Below are positions 1-10,186 of a stretch of 64,000 nucleotides of DNA, piece by piece (position 1 is the first letter of the stretch; every line of letters starts with the position of its first letter). The stretch is from Dactylorhiza incarnata. Its lineage: Eukaryota > Streptophyta > Magnoliopsida > Asparagales > Orchidaceae. The DNA lies in NCBI GenBank assembly GCA_033032865.1, contig JAWHQI010000304.1:3091001-3155000 (forward strand), given 5' to 3'. Under the pieces are notes generated by a model. The model was not told where the DNA came from. It did no database searches and saw only the letters and a list, made by a program, of their open reading frames with translations. Position numbers and translations under genes: made by a program.

Positions 1-2592
1 TCCGATGTGCTTTACGATTCGTGCAACCTTAATTCAATCCTTATTAATCTGTGATTAAAATGCAGATCCTATTTAAATCTGGGAAAAATACTTAGAGGCT
101 GAATCATTAAAAGTGGTCAACATATAAATTGTAGCCCTTTGAGTCTAGTTTCATACAAAATTGAAATCACTCAATTTGGAGTTCTGGTTAGGGCTCAGCA
201 CTCATTCTAGTGGAGGCTGTCTTTAGGGCTAATCAGAACTCATTTTTGATGCCCACCCCATTATATAACTCCAAATGACTTGATTTTTGGGGTGTAGTCT
301 GGTCTTGTGTATACCTAGCTCATGTCCAAAGATCACAAGGATTGGTGGAGTTTTCTTCTTAATTTTTGGGAAAGACCAATAATCCTAGTTTAACCTAATT
401 AGGTGTCCTAAACACCTCAAAACCCTTCCAAACTTGGATGGGTGGTCCTAAGGGGTATGTATAGGCCCTGGTTAAAATATCATGATTTATGGAGTTGTTT
501 TGGTAGGGTATTCCACCAAAATAGCCTTAGGCTCCCTAGGTTTGGGCCAAACTTTGGGTGAGTGCCCCCACCTTTCCACAAGGTCTTTGGGCTCCATATT
601 TGGGGTGCACCTCACCCTCCCCCATGCCAACCTATGGTCCAAGTTTGGTGGCCATTGGAGGAGTTTTGCCCTAGTAAATCAAAAAGGGGCTAAATTGCTA
701 TTTGCACCCCAAATAGGTACCCATTGGAATTCCACCCCTCACCAAGTATTGGTAGAATCTTAGGTGGTCTTCCACTGACATATGGTCAGTATAGTGGGTA
801 GTATGGACTTGGGCAAGGTAGGGAGTTTCCTTGAGAATAGTTGGCTTAGAGGTGATGTTTAGGGCAAAAGTAAACATAAGAGAACTTTGGGGTGCATTTA
901 GCCAAGTTATGGTCCATTGACCAATTAGGTTCTTTGACTCATGTAACTCTTTAGGAAGGTCAGTGGGATGAAGTTGAGACCCCATGAGGAGTTTGGGGAG
1001 CATTGGAGTTGTTTTGCTCAAGGTCATAGGGTTGATCCCTATGGGAAGGAATTTGGGGTTGTGAAGGACATAGGGGAGTTTGTCCTTGGATAGGGGTGTG
1101 TTGGACTCCTCTGACTTTTATAAGTGATATGATACCCTCACAAGAGGTTTGGGAGGATTTGGATAGGTTTAGACCCTAACCCTAGGGTAAACCCTTAAGG
1201 GGTGCAAATAGGGGGCAATGAAGGGAGTAGGGTCAAACCCTAGTGGTTTGACCTAAAGTTTTGGTGGGTAGGTCTTAGTGACCAGAGAAGACTCCCTTGT
1301 GAGTTTGAAGAGATTTGGAGTTGTCTAACCTAGGTAATAAATCCTTGGGTATTTTTGTAAATAATTGGAATTTGGGGTTCTAGGAAGAAGTAACACTTAG
1401 GGAATCACCATCTTCTGTCACCCACTTGTTTTTGAGGTTATGAATCTCTGGAGTTCTTACTAGAGCTGTTGGAGAAGGTTAGACCCTAACCCTAGGCTAA
1501 ACCCTAATGGGGTGCAATTAGAGGTTAATAAAGGAAGAGGGGTCAAACCTCAGTGGCTTGACTTGAAATTTTGGGTAGATGGCCTTAGTGACCAGAGAAT
1601 GCTACTGTAGGAGTTTGGAGGGATTTGGAGTTGCCAATCATAAGTAATAAACCCTAGGGTAGATTTGTAATTATTTAGGGTTTGAGGTTTTAGGGAGAAA
1701 TAGTATTTATCAATTTACCATCTTCTGTCATGATCATGGTTTTTATGTCATATATCTCTGGAAGAATTGGTTAGATCATGAGTTAACCCTTGGAGGTCCA
1801 AATTGTAATATTCCTCATTGTTGGCAATTTTTGGGTTGGTTAAATTTGTAATGATAAATTACTGTAATTGCATGTAACTTTGCTGGATGTCTTTTCATAA
1901 CAATATATAACCTCTGTAATTTTCTCATAATTTATAGATCAATATTTTTGGTACCTCTAGTTCATTTTGAAAGAAATTGCAAATATATCCTTGGATGGAA
2001 TTACAAACATACCCTCTGAACAGCATGGTCAAACTTTGTAGGATTAAATATTTTATTAATAAGCACCACTGTGTTAATTTGCACAAGGATTGGAGTTCAT
2101 ATGAGGGTACCTCCTTTGGAAATTATTGGAAATAATTGTGTTTTGGAATTTCTAAAAATAATAAATCTTGCTGTTTTTCCCTAAAACTTTATATATACTG
2201 TTTATTAGGTACCCTTGAATTATGAATAAATTGGAGTGGGCATTGGAGGTCAGAAAAATATACTTGTAGTTCAAACCTTAGTAATGTGGCCTTTTGGAAA
2301 ATTATTTAAAATACAATTATTAATGGAAAAATTGTGAAACCCTAGATTTGATCTGAAATAGGTAGCATGGGTTCCCAGTAAATCCCTTGGGTCAAGAAGT
2401 TGGATATTTAGTGCACCTCTCTTCATGAGCATCAAAACGTTAAGGGTGGTCTGCGTTTAGCAATTTGACAACTTTTGGGGTTAGAGGTCAATCTGGTTGT
2501 CTAGGGTCTGAAATGATGAAGGATGGGTGGTAGCCTTGTATTATGTATGGGTCTCTAGAGAAGTTGGGGTTTGGTAAGTCTTAGGGTGGTGG
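1..2592. other. gene-free stretch, possibly the distal part of a long LTR
   Basis: I see no credible gene here. The short open frames have no recognisable domain and odd composition. The sequence runs without an obvious break into the LTR-like element that starts to be recognisable near 2593. It may therefore be the outer part of a long gypsy LTR, but I cannot place its left end. It holds the 310-bp tandem duplication listed separately. Confidence 0.4.
1171..1778. repeat. diverged tandem duplication, 310-bp period
   Basis: Two direct copies start at 1171 and 1481. Both open with AGACCCTAACCCTAGG. Both continue through a GGGGTGCAA block, a TTTGACYT block, a TTAGTGACCAGAGAA block and a CCATCTTCTGTCA block at the same spacing. 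The copies differ by many substitutions and small indels, so the duplication is old. The CCCTAACCCTA core is not a telomere array. Confidence 0.8.
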
Positions 2593-3965
2593 GGTGCCAC
2601 CCTCGGCTAGGTCGTCCGGGAATTGACGAAAGATCGTCTTTTCTTGTTAGCATCTTTTAGCACCTGAGTTTCTAAGGTAGGAAAGTCACTCTGAGAGTGT
2701 GCTTGTGGAAGTCTAGCCGGTTTAGTCCGGTGATCTTTTGTTTCTGAGATGTTTATTGGTGACGGGCGGGTTAGCCCGTGGAGCTTGTAGCTCGGTATTG
2801 TTGGAAGATAATTGCATGTGCATAAGGTGGTGGGTCCTTCGTGTTGGCGGTCGTTGCACCGACGTTAACACTTGGGCTCGGCAAGTGTGGTATTTACACT
2901 TAGCCATAAAAGTCTGGCGGTCCAGTCAGTAAGAGTACGCAGACGCTCTGCGGGTTTTGTGGAGGCGTACGATAGGTCTAGGTCGGGTAGTGCATATACC
3001 AACCTAGAGGTGGGCGAGGCCCAACCCACCGCTTCCGTTTGCCACTACGGGAGTATCCTGAGGAGTCTAGCTCGCTCCAAAAAGAGGGAACTAAAGGTCT
3101 ATGCGCATAGAGTCGTAGTGGGTGAGTTGCACTTGTTTGATCACCGCATAATCACATACTTGCATGACATAGCATAATCATTGCATTCAACCCCTGACAC
3201 CTATCGTATAAATTGGTATGGGACTTTTTATACGATAGGCCCTGCTAAACGACCCCTTGGTCTATAGGTTTGTATGAGCATTCCTATAAATCAATGGTTT
3301 ATTTTATAACACCTACTTGCCTCTACATTTACTCATTACTGCTTTACCTTTACTTTACCCTGCTGTTTCTATTTTGTTTTCATTTATATATATATATATC
3401 ACCTGTGTAGAGTAGATATCACCTTGTCACCTGCATTTGCTTCTACCCCTTGTTTGTCCTCCGCTTCCTCCTTTCCATCCGGTGCCTAGGAGCCCTGGGG
3501 GGAGGGGTGGGGAATTGGCTGAGTCTTTATGACTGACGGTCGGTGGACCTTATCATTTTAGGAGACCGCGGCGACGGAGCAGCACCAGAGGCCGGTGCAA
3601 ATGGAGGCGGGGCAGTCTAGCTCAGGAGCTCAGATGACAGGATCCGTGAGTGTTGATTTAGTTATTTTTACTTCCGCGAGTGATCCATGTAGTGAGGCTC
3701 TGATGTATTGGGCAAGGCCCTAGTTATCTTGTCTTCCTTTCTTTCAGTTATGGTTGTGGACATCTTTTGATGATTTATTTATATATGTGATGTGGACATG
3801 TTTTGCTTGCTTTATTCATGTTAGCTTACTTTTCTTGTGATCGATTTGGCCGGCAGGATCGGCGTTTTGTAGTGACGACCTTCCCGAGCGAAGGTGTCAC
3901 CGCAAAACGGCGGTTCTGGGCCTAAGACCCGGTGGTTTTTGCAAAAAAAAAAATAGGGTCTTACA
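2593..3965 (+). mobile_element. LTR-like retroelement segment X, copy 1
   Basis: This segment has a diverged inverted partner at 6073-7400. Shared blocks in order are a sequence around 3199-3310 (CTATCGTATAAATTGGTATG, then GACCCCTTGGTCTATAGG), a short TA microsatellite at 3388-3401, CCTAGGAGCC at 3485, an exon-like cassette at 3562-3645, and GGGCAAG near 3710. It ends with AATAGGGTCTTACA, a typical LTR-like CA terminus. No gag or pol is attached. It is most likely LTR or leader sequence of a gypsy family; a chromovirus of the Del/Tekay kind is a guess from the ending and length. Confidence 0.5.
3562..3645 (+). other. exon-like cassette in X, copy 1
   Basis: 84 bp preceded by a TATCATTTTAG acceptor and followed by a GATCC|GTGAGT donor. 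It is open in the frame reading ETAATEQHQ... QSSSGAQMTGS (28 codons). The inverted copy at 6200-6298 has the same acceptor, donor and frame, and differs in length by 15 bp (five codons). A coding or structured exon is an inference from that conservation. Confidence 0.5.
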
Positions 3966-4506
3966 CCGGGGGTGGAGGAACTCAACGCACTCCTGATCTA
4001 ACTGGAGGTGGTAGTACCCATCCATGTCCTGGGAGTCTTAGCTCAACCGGGGGTGGAGGGACTCAACGCCTTCCCAGTCCCCTTACCGATTGGAGGTGGA
4101 AGTATCCATCCATGTCCTGGGAGTCTTAGCTCAACCGGGGGTGGAGGAACTCAACACCTTCCCAATCTGATCGGAGGTGGAAGTATCCACCCATGTCCTG
4201 GGAGTCTTAGCTCAACCGGGGGTGGAGGGACTCAACGCCTTCCCAGTCCCCTTACCGATTGGAGGTGGAAGTATCCATCCATGTCCTGGGTGTCTTAGCT
4301 CAACTGGGGGTGGAGGAACTCAACACCTTCCCAATCTGACCGGAGGTGGAAGTATCCACCCATGTCTTGGGAGTCTTAACTCAACCGGGGGTGGAGGAAC
4401 TCAACACCTCCCCAATCTGACTGGAGGTGGAAGTACCCATCCATGTCCTGGGAGTCTTAGCTCAACCGGGGGTGGAGGGACTCAACGCCTTCCCAGTCCC
4501 CTTACC
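3966..4506 (+). repeat. minisatellite with mixed 81- and 88-bp units
   Basis: Units start at 3966, 4047, 4135, 4216, 4304, 4385 and a partial at 4466. Each begins CYGGGGGTGGAGG and ends AGTCTTARCTCAA. Lengths are 81, 88, 81, 88, 81 and 81 bp; the 88-bp form carries an extra CCCCTTACCGATT-type stretch. The array lies in the internal region of the L1 gypsy fragment. The open frames through it are repeat artefacts. Confidence 0.9.
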
Positions 4507-5139
4507 AAGTAGCGAGTCGACCCGACGAGTCCCCCATCTACCGGCATGACTAAGCCCGAAGAATGGTCTCTAGTCGGGGATCTTAGATCGGGGTATTACC
4601 CCAGAACCCCTTTTTTTCATTCCTAGTTCGTCTATTACAACTTCACTACCCTACGCCCTTCCAGGGCACTTCATTACACCTCGCCCTTCTTGGGCACTTC
4701 ACTTACATCTCGCCCTTCCTGGGCACTTCACTTGCATCTCGCCCTTCCTGGGCACTTCACTTACATCTCGCCCTTCCTTGGCACTTCACTTACATCTCGC
4801 CCTTCCTGGGCGCTTCACTTACATCTTGCCCTTCCTGGGCGCTTCACTTACATCTCGCCCTTCCCGGGCACTTCACTTGGCCGCACGCTCCTTGGTCATC
4901 TTCTTCGCCACTTCTTCCGTCTCCGCAACTCCTTCTTGGCCCTTCCAGGTGAAGTTACTCCCCCCTGGTTGGACGGGGGCGTTCTTATTGCCTCTCTGCC
5001 GGTGGTGTCGAGCACTGGATCCCTTTGCTGAACTCATCGACGTTGCCCTTCTTCACATACTCGCATGCCGGAGGCGAGTCTCCCAACTCGTCGCTTCCAG
5101 CCATGAGACATGGCTCAGAGCTTTCCGAACTAGTCTCTT
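4507..5139 (-). other. internal noncoding part of the L1 gypsy fragment
   Basis: This stretch lies between the minisatellite and the primer-binding site of the minus-oriented L1 copy. Apart from the 29-bp tandem repeat at 4641-4870 I see no gene, no gag start and no RNA gene. Confidence 0.5.
4641..4870 (+). repeat. 29-bp tandem repeat, about 8 units
   Basis: The unit is close to CTTCACTTACATCTCGCCC followed by TTCCTGGGCA. The central copies are nearly identical and the edge copies are diverged. Open frames of the LTSRPSWALHLHLALPG kind across it are by-products of the repeat. Confidence 0.9.
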
Positions 5140-5156
5140 CCACGCTCACCGCACCA
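5140..5156 (-). promoter_or_regulatory. primer-binding site of the L1 copy
   Basis: On the minus strand TGGTGCGGTGAGCGTGG begins 3 nt after the LTR end. Exactly the same 17 bases lie 3 nt after the 5' LTR of element D (42117-42133). A site at this distance whose complement ends in CCA is what a tRNA primer-binding site looks like. I cannot name the tRNA. Confidence 0.75.
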
Positions 5157-5159
5157 TAA

Positions 5160-6072
5160 TGTTGAAACCAGTTTCCCGGTCTCAGCGTTCGAAAGGGGGT
5201 TGCGACTAACCCTTACTTGACCTAAGCCTAGACCCTTGACCGGTCACTAGGAACTGAAAGACTTGGACTTGATGAACACTTGAATCCACAAATGGACCCC
5301 TTAAGCTGCAGCGCGGAGGTCCCACCACATACCCGAAAGATCTTAGAGCGCTTCCCCTCCCAAGCCAATGCTGAGCCTGGGCACCTTGGAGGGCACTAAG
5401 AACCACCTCACTGTCAGCTGAAGGATGACAAGGAAGGAGGGGTGCTTGCTCACAAGACACACGCAGGGGGGGGGGGGGGGGGGGGGTAGAGACCAACCCT
5501 TCCCAAGGTGCCCATGGGGGTCTATTTATAGACTTTCCCAAAAATGGACTGCGGATAGCCAAGATCTGGCTATCCGCAGTCCAACCATGACCACGAATGA
5601 TCAACGCGTGAGGGGAGGCGAGTGGGACCCGAGGTGCCCACTTTCCCCCTCACGGGAGGCCATACCGGCCTCCCCCAATGTACCGGGCGAGTGGGAGAAT
5701 TCCTCCCACTCGCCCAAAGGGGGGTGGCGAGTGGGAGGGCCCCCTCCCACTCCCCCTCAAGGTGGCCGGCGAGTGGGAGGGACCCTCCCACTCGCCCGGC
5801 GAGTGGGAGGGTCTCTCCCACTTGCCCGGGTAAATGGCGAGTGGGGGGGACCCTCCCACTCGCCCGGGTGAACGGCGAGTGGGAGGCTCCTCCCACTCGC
5901 CCGAAGGGAGTTGGGGGAGCGGGTGCTCCCCCCGCGTCCCCTGTGGCCTCTCTTTGCCTTGAGTGGTCCCGGCCGCTTATGCGTGGTCGTTTTGACCGTC
6001 TCGACCACCTTGAATTGTCTTGGTCTCATCCGGGTCGGGTCACACCGACTCGGGAAATATGAGGGTTGTACA
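5160..6072 (-). mobile_element. 5' LTR of a truncated L1-family gypsy element
   Basis: Read on the minus strand it begins TGTACAACCCTCATATTT and ends GGTTTCAACA. It matches the solo LTR at 35936-36819 along its length outside the repeat arrays. A TATA box (TCTATAAATAG, near 5520-5532) sits downstream of a palindromic array at 5690-5905. A GTGGTGGGACCTCC block follows, as in the other gypsy LTRs here. The flanks (CATAA and GTGAT) do not form a target duplication, but a primer-binding site follows. This is therefore the 5' end of a larger element running toward lower coordinates, cut off near 3966. Confidence 0.8.
5690..5905. repeat. palindromic GCGAGTGGGAGG array in the LTR
   Basis: There are repeated hairpins in which GCGAGTGGGAGG is followed within a few bases by CCTCCCACTCGCC, with at least five stem pairs. 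Loops and spacers such as CCCGGGTGAAC vary. The array lies just upstream (in LTR sense) of the TATA box. Confidence 0.9.
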
Positions 6073-7400
6073 GTGATATATATACAATATCACATAATAG
6101 TCCACGATAAGAAGTACTAAAAATAAAAGTGGGCTCTTGCCCAGTACATCAAAGCCTCATTACATAACACTCGCGAAAGTAAAACTACTAGACACTCACG
6201 GATCCCATAGATGTTGTTGCTGCTGAGCTAGACTGGACCACCTCCAACTGCACCGTCCTCTGCTGGTACTGCATATCCTGGTGCTGCTCCTCGAACCCCT
6301 AAAATAATATGGTACACCGACCGTTAGTCAAAAGACTAAGCCTTGCTCCCCCACCCCTCCCCAGTGGCTCCTAGGCACCATGCGAGAGGAATGATGAGGA
6401 AGAACATCAAACAATATATATATATATATCAAAGCAGGTGACGACGGCCCTAGCTAAGGAAGTAACTACAAACAGTTCTACCACAAGATGGTTATACAAT
6501 AAAAGGTAAGCAAGTAAGTGGAGAACGGTATAAATAGTAAATAAGTAAAGAGAGCAGCTAATCATCACAGATAAAGTAACCTTGATTTATAAGAATGTTC
6601 ATACAAACTTATAGACCAAGGGGTCATTTTGCAAGGTCTATCGTATAAAGAGTCTCATACCAATTTATACGACAGGGGTAGGGTTTTAATGCAATGCTCA
6701 TGTATGAAATGTTATGTTATGCAAGTTTAATGTTAATCATTCACACAAGGGCAACTCACGCACCTGACTCTATGCACACATACATTTAGTTCCCCGGATT
6801 TGGAGTTAGCTAAACTCTCAGATACATATCGTAGTGGCAAACGAAGGCAGTAAGTTGGGCCACCCCACTCCTAGGCCGATATTAACACTACCTAACCTAG
6901 ACCTTACGTACGCCTCAACACGAAGAACCAACCGCAGAGCTCCTGCGTACTCTTGCTGGCTAAATCACCAGTCTTTTCTTGGCTAAATGAACACTTACAC
7001 CCGTCGAGTCAACGTATCGACGTCGGTGTGAACGATCGTCCAATACCGAGGACCCGCCACCTATTATGCACATGCAACCATGACAACACTTGAATTCGAG
7101 AGCCATCGGCTTCCCGGACTAACTCGTCCGTTCATAAATCACTTTATGAGCCACCGGCTCACCAGACTAACCAGTCCATTTCGATAACCACCGACCTACC
7201 GCTCACGAGGCTAAACCAAACTAACCTCCCGTGTCAATGGGGTGTGTGAGGGAAGATTATTAAGAGTTAATCTTGCTTATCGATTAATCCTACAGTTTAG
7301 GGTTAATCTTGGACTTCCCGAGGTCTACCTTGTGAGGGGCTCACAGCGGTACTAGGAACTATGATGTGATGAATCTCAGAGCTCTCTTTCCAAGACGCTT
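6073..7400 (-). mobile_element. LTR-like retroelement segment X', inverted copy
   Basis: This is the reverse-complement partner of 2593-3965, with matching blocks at 6125-6200, 6200-6298 (exon-like), 6310-6375 (CCCCACCCCTCCCC, CCTAGGCACC) and 6591-6700. Toward 7400 the resemblance fades. The L1 LTR abuts it at 6072/6073. The remainder of X' that should continue is not found on the other side, so the locus has been rearranged or truncated. Confidence 0.5.
6200..6298 (-). other. exon-like cassette in X', inverted copy
   Basis: On the minus strand, ATATTATTTTAG precedes 99 bp that are open for 33 codons (GFEEQHQ... VQSSSAATTSMGS) and end GGATCC|GTGAGTG. The acceptor, donor and frame match the 84-bp cassette at 3562-3645. 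The length difference is a multiple of three. Confidence 0.5.
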
Positions 7401-7924
7401 ATTATTATTGGTAATTACCTATGTCCAAACCACTCTTAATTTTACTCTTGAGCTAACCCTAAGTGTTTTATGAGACTCCCAGGGAAGAACGATTTGTCGT
7501 CGTTCCCGAGCACAACATTGCCTCCTAGTCAACCAAACACCTCACTCCTAGCCATTATGGTGACCTCATTCAAAGCTAACCAGTTTAGGTGCACCAACCT
7601 CTTTATCTCCCCATGTAAGGCCTACATGGTTACCACAATTATACCATTTTACTACATGCAGACCACATGAACTGTATGTTGTGTATGAAAGGGAATATTC
7701 CAAATATTCATCCAAAAGTTATAAGATTATTATTGGAGGTCTATCATGACATTTTAAGACTACTATCAGAAATTCATAATTTTCCTAATTAAATTGACCA
7801 TTAAAATATTTTTTCTAAAATCAGGCCACCTATGAATTTGAACATGAAGTATGAAATTCTGACAAGAAATGTCCTTGATAAAACTTTCACAACTATATAC
7901 TAACAAAATAACAACAAGGTATGA
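7401..7924. other. AT-rich spacer, no gene
   Basis: I see nothing recognisable here. The short open frame near 7470-7670 has no family signature. The homology to gypsy element E begins abruptly near 7925. Confidence 0.5.
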
Positions 7925-7939
7925 AAATCCCCTATTGAC

Positions 7940-9035
7940 TTGTCACGCGAGGATAGGGGGTTGCCGACATCCCCTATTGACTTGTCGCAGGTCCCGGATG
8001 ACCAAGTGGTCGTCGACGAGAAGGTTGAGTCCTCGAAGAAGAGGAAGAGTAAGGGCAAGGTTCAGGAGCCTTCGAGGAAGAAGAAGCAGGTTGCGAGCAG
8101 AGACCATGGAGCGAAGGCGGACCCTTCAGAGGCTGGCGAGCCTTACAGCCATCCAAACTTCAATGAAGGCCTCCGAAGCGAGGATGCTTATGGTCGCCCG
8201 CTGGTGACCTGGGCGGAGAGCGCCCATGAGGTGGCTCTGAGCACCAACCTGCCTGCTTGGTCGGAGGATTGGGAGGATAAAGGCGAAACGTTTGATGTCA
8301 TGTTCGCCCTTTATGGTCGCGCTGATGCCGACTCGCTGCAGGAAGTCTCGGCCGAGTATCTGGCTCACCAGACCTCGCGCTCGCTCCTGCGGTCGGCGGA
8401 GCTAAGCCATCAGATGACGAGGAGCTTACTCGTCGTTGAAGAGCGAATAAAGGCGCTGGGCAAGACTACCATCTCGCTCGGACTCCAACTTGAGAAGTGC
8501 AAGGTATTTGCTCTTTGGCTTGAAATATTTCTGCTTTATCGCTACTCGCCTATTGCCGACCATCCTACTAATGGCTATTTGTTTTGCTCGCAGGAGGACG
8601 AGATAGTGGCGGCCAAGAAGATATCGCAGCTTGAGATGGAGCTGGAGGACACTCGGGCAGCCTTGGAGGCCGCCCAAGTAAGGATAGCCGAGCTAGAAAC
8701 TCGCCCTGTCGAGCAACATCCTTCCACGACAAGTCCTTCCCGGGTGGGCAAGAAGATAAGGATCCATGGCGACGAGATGCCACAGATTCTTCAAGAGATT
8801 GCACGAGCACCTGGGAAGGTCATCTGGTGCCGAAGGCGATGAACTTGACTGTGATGGACGTCATCCCGGCGCTGCTCGTCGAGGAGTCTACCTCTCCTCT
8901 GCGAGCTCCCTCCCCGAGGCCCAGTGATGTCGAGGATAAGACAATGAGGATGAGGATGAAGAGGAGGATGTCGACATCGACGGCGAGGATGAAGAGCAGG
9001 ATGACGAGGATGATGGAGGAGAGGATGAAGCCTAG
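7940..9035 (+). pseudogene. antisense ORF of element E (homologue of D antisense gene 2)
   Basis: The reading frame opens with a basic stretch (SSKKRKSKGKVQEPSRKKK) that looks like a nuclear localisation signal. It continues through a conserved block (EDAYGRPLVTWAE ... FDVMFALYGRADADSLQ) and, after an intron at 8504-8593, a coiled-coil (ISQLEMELEDTRAALEAAQ, then VRIAELE). After a frameshift near 8820 it continues as MNLTVMDVIPALL and, in a further frame, an acidic tail (DEDEEEDVDIDGEDEEQ) ending at TAG 9033-9035. The same order of segments is encoded on the minus strand of element D at 45162-46350. The N-terminal domain present in D is missing here because the element is cut off near 7925. 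The function is unknown. It lies antisense to and downstream of pol. Confidence 0.75.
8504..8593 (+). other. spliceosomal intron in the E antisense ORF
   Basis: GTATTTGCTC at the 5' end, a T-rich tract and TTGCTCGCAG at the 3' end; 90 bp. The protein homology to element D is good on both sides (ELSHQM.. LEKCK and then the ISQLEMELEDTR coiled-coil) and absent within. The corresponding D intron (45678-45764, 87 bp) sits at the matching protein position. Translation happens to stay open through the E intron. Confidence 0.75.
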
Positions 9036-9039
9036 TCGC

Positions 9040-9140
9040 CATGACACCTTTTTGATTGCTCAGGGACTTGTGAATTTTTTGTGTATGTAATACTTTAGAT
9101 CATACAAATGAAAGAAAGAGATTTTTTGCTCGCCTGTTCT
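9040..9140 (+). terminator. conserved 3' end region of the antisense ORF, probable poly(A) region
   Basis: Just past the stop are GAATTTTTTGTGTATGTAA, then ATACAAATGAAAG and ATTTTTTGCTCGCC. The homologous antisense gene in D ends with the same string of elements (minus strand 45136-45200). T-rich, TGTATATG-like and AATACAA-like motifs match the loose plant poly(A) pattern. Confidence 0.5.
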
Positions 9141-9503
9141 TCTTATACTCGCATACTTTCCTGTACATCGATTAGGCTCTTAGTTTCGAATGCGGTGAGT
9201 GCTCGCTAGGCTCATAGGCTCGAAGCGAGATTGAGTGATCGTCGTCACGATTAGTGCGACCTTGGGAGGTACTTGAGGCGATCGACGATCACACCTTACT
9301 CGCATATGATATACTCGCACCTACATGCTCACACTATAGATACTCGCATATAGGCATTCTCACCTACTTCAGAGTTTTTGATGATGCTTGAGCTGTGAAG
9401 GACACTTGAGGGGTCCCGCAGACGCACACTCTCAAGGCTTCTACTTTTTCCTGATAAGAGTTTTCAAGACGTCGCAATAGTAGGAATACGAATAAGAAGA
9501 ATA

Positions 9504-9680
9504 AGTAGGGAATGACAGTCGGGGAGGTCCTAGGGGACATACCATCCTGAGGCCTCCATCCTACTTGGATGTTGGATGCTAGCGAGTATGGAATGACAGT
9601 CGGGGAGGTTCAAGGGGACACACCATCCCGATTCTTCCGTCCTACTGCGTTGTTGAATGTTGATGAAGATCTTTCTCCTG
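9504..9680 (-). repeat. two diverged units of the D minisatellite
   Basis: Two units each begin GGAATGACAGTCGGGGAGGT and contain CCATCCYGA and YCCRTCCTACT. Read on the minus strand these are the unit that forms the six-copy 110-bp array in element D (44281-44940), at the same location between pol and the antisense gene. Confidence 0.75.
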
Positions 9681-10186
9681 ATACTCAACAATCAGAGGGG
9701 ATTAATCACACCAACTTATATGATCAGAATAAATGCAGAGAGATTATGCTTTGTTGCGAGTTTTCAACCCTTTAAGGGTAAACAATGCCTTTATTCAAGG
9801 GTCTCTTGGTCGGTAGAATCAATCATCTTTTCATCGAGTTGGGGGTTGGTGTGCGGACTCTCCTCTGATAACTTCTCTAGTCGGATGGGAAGTGCAATCG
9901 TAACTCGACCAACATGCAAGGGGGGAGCTAATCTCGACCGTCAATGCAAAGGCTTGGTCTTAGGAGAACTCACTCCCGAGGCTCTGTCCCACCACCTGAC
10001 TTGGATTTTTAACGAGAGTCTAGTCGAAGGCATGTTCCCCATACTAGTCGTGGAGATCGATCTTACCTACTTCGAAAAGAACTTACTAGAAGAAAAAAAG
10101 AACTCTCGCGGCACATGTTTCAGGGGGAGAGGATTTTATTGAAGCGAAATAATCTTTACAGAAGGGGGACATACACATTCCCGCTA

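Larger units (their letters stand above)
9036..10186. other. noncoding 3' region of element E
   Basis: Between the antisense ORF and the end of pol there is no protein domain. It contains many GCGAGT/ACTCGC hexamers (9190-9360) and the two diverged minisatellite units at 9504-9680. The open frame at 9657-10142 has no family signature. Confidence 0.6.

Noticed and set aside
482..763. 93-codon open frame
   Set aside because: No homology recognised, no promoter or splice context, and atypical composition.
1171..1200. CCCTAACCCTAGG strings suggesting telomeric repeats
   Set aside because: Only one or two partial units at each duplicated block, with no CCCTAAA array.
8791..9047. His/Pro- or Leu/Ile-rich minus-strand frames
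   Set aside because: They are the complement of the acidic-tail coding sequence of the antisense ORF.
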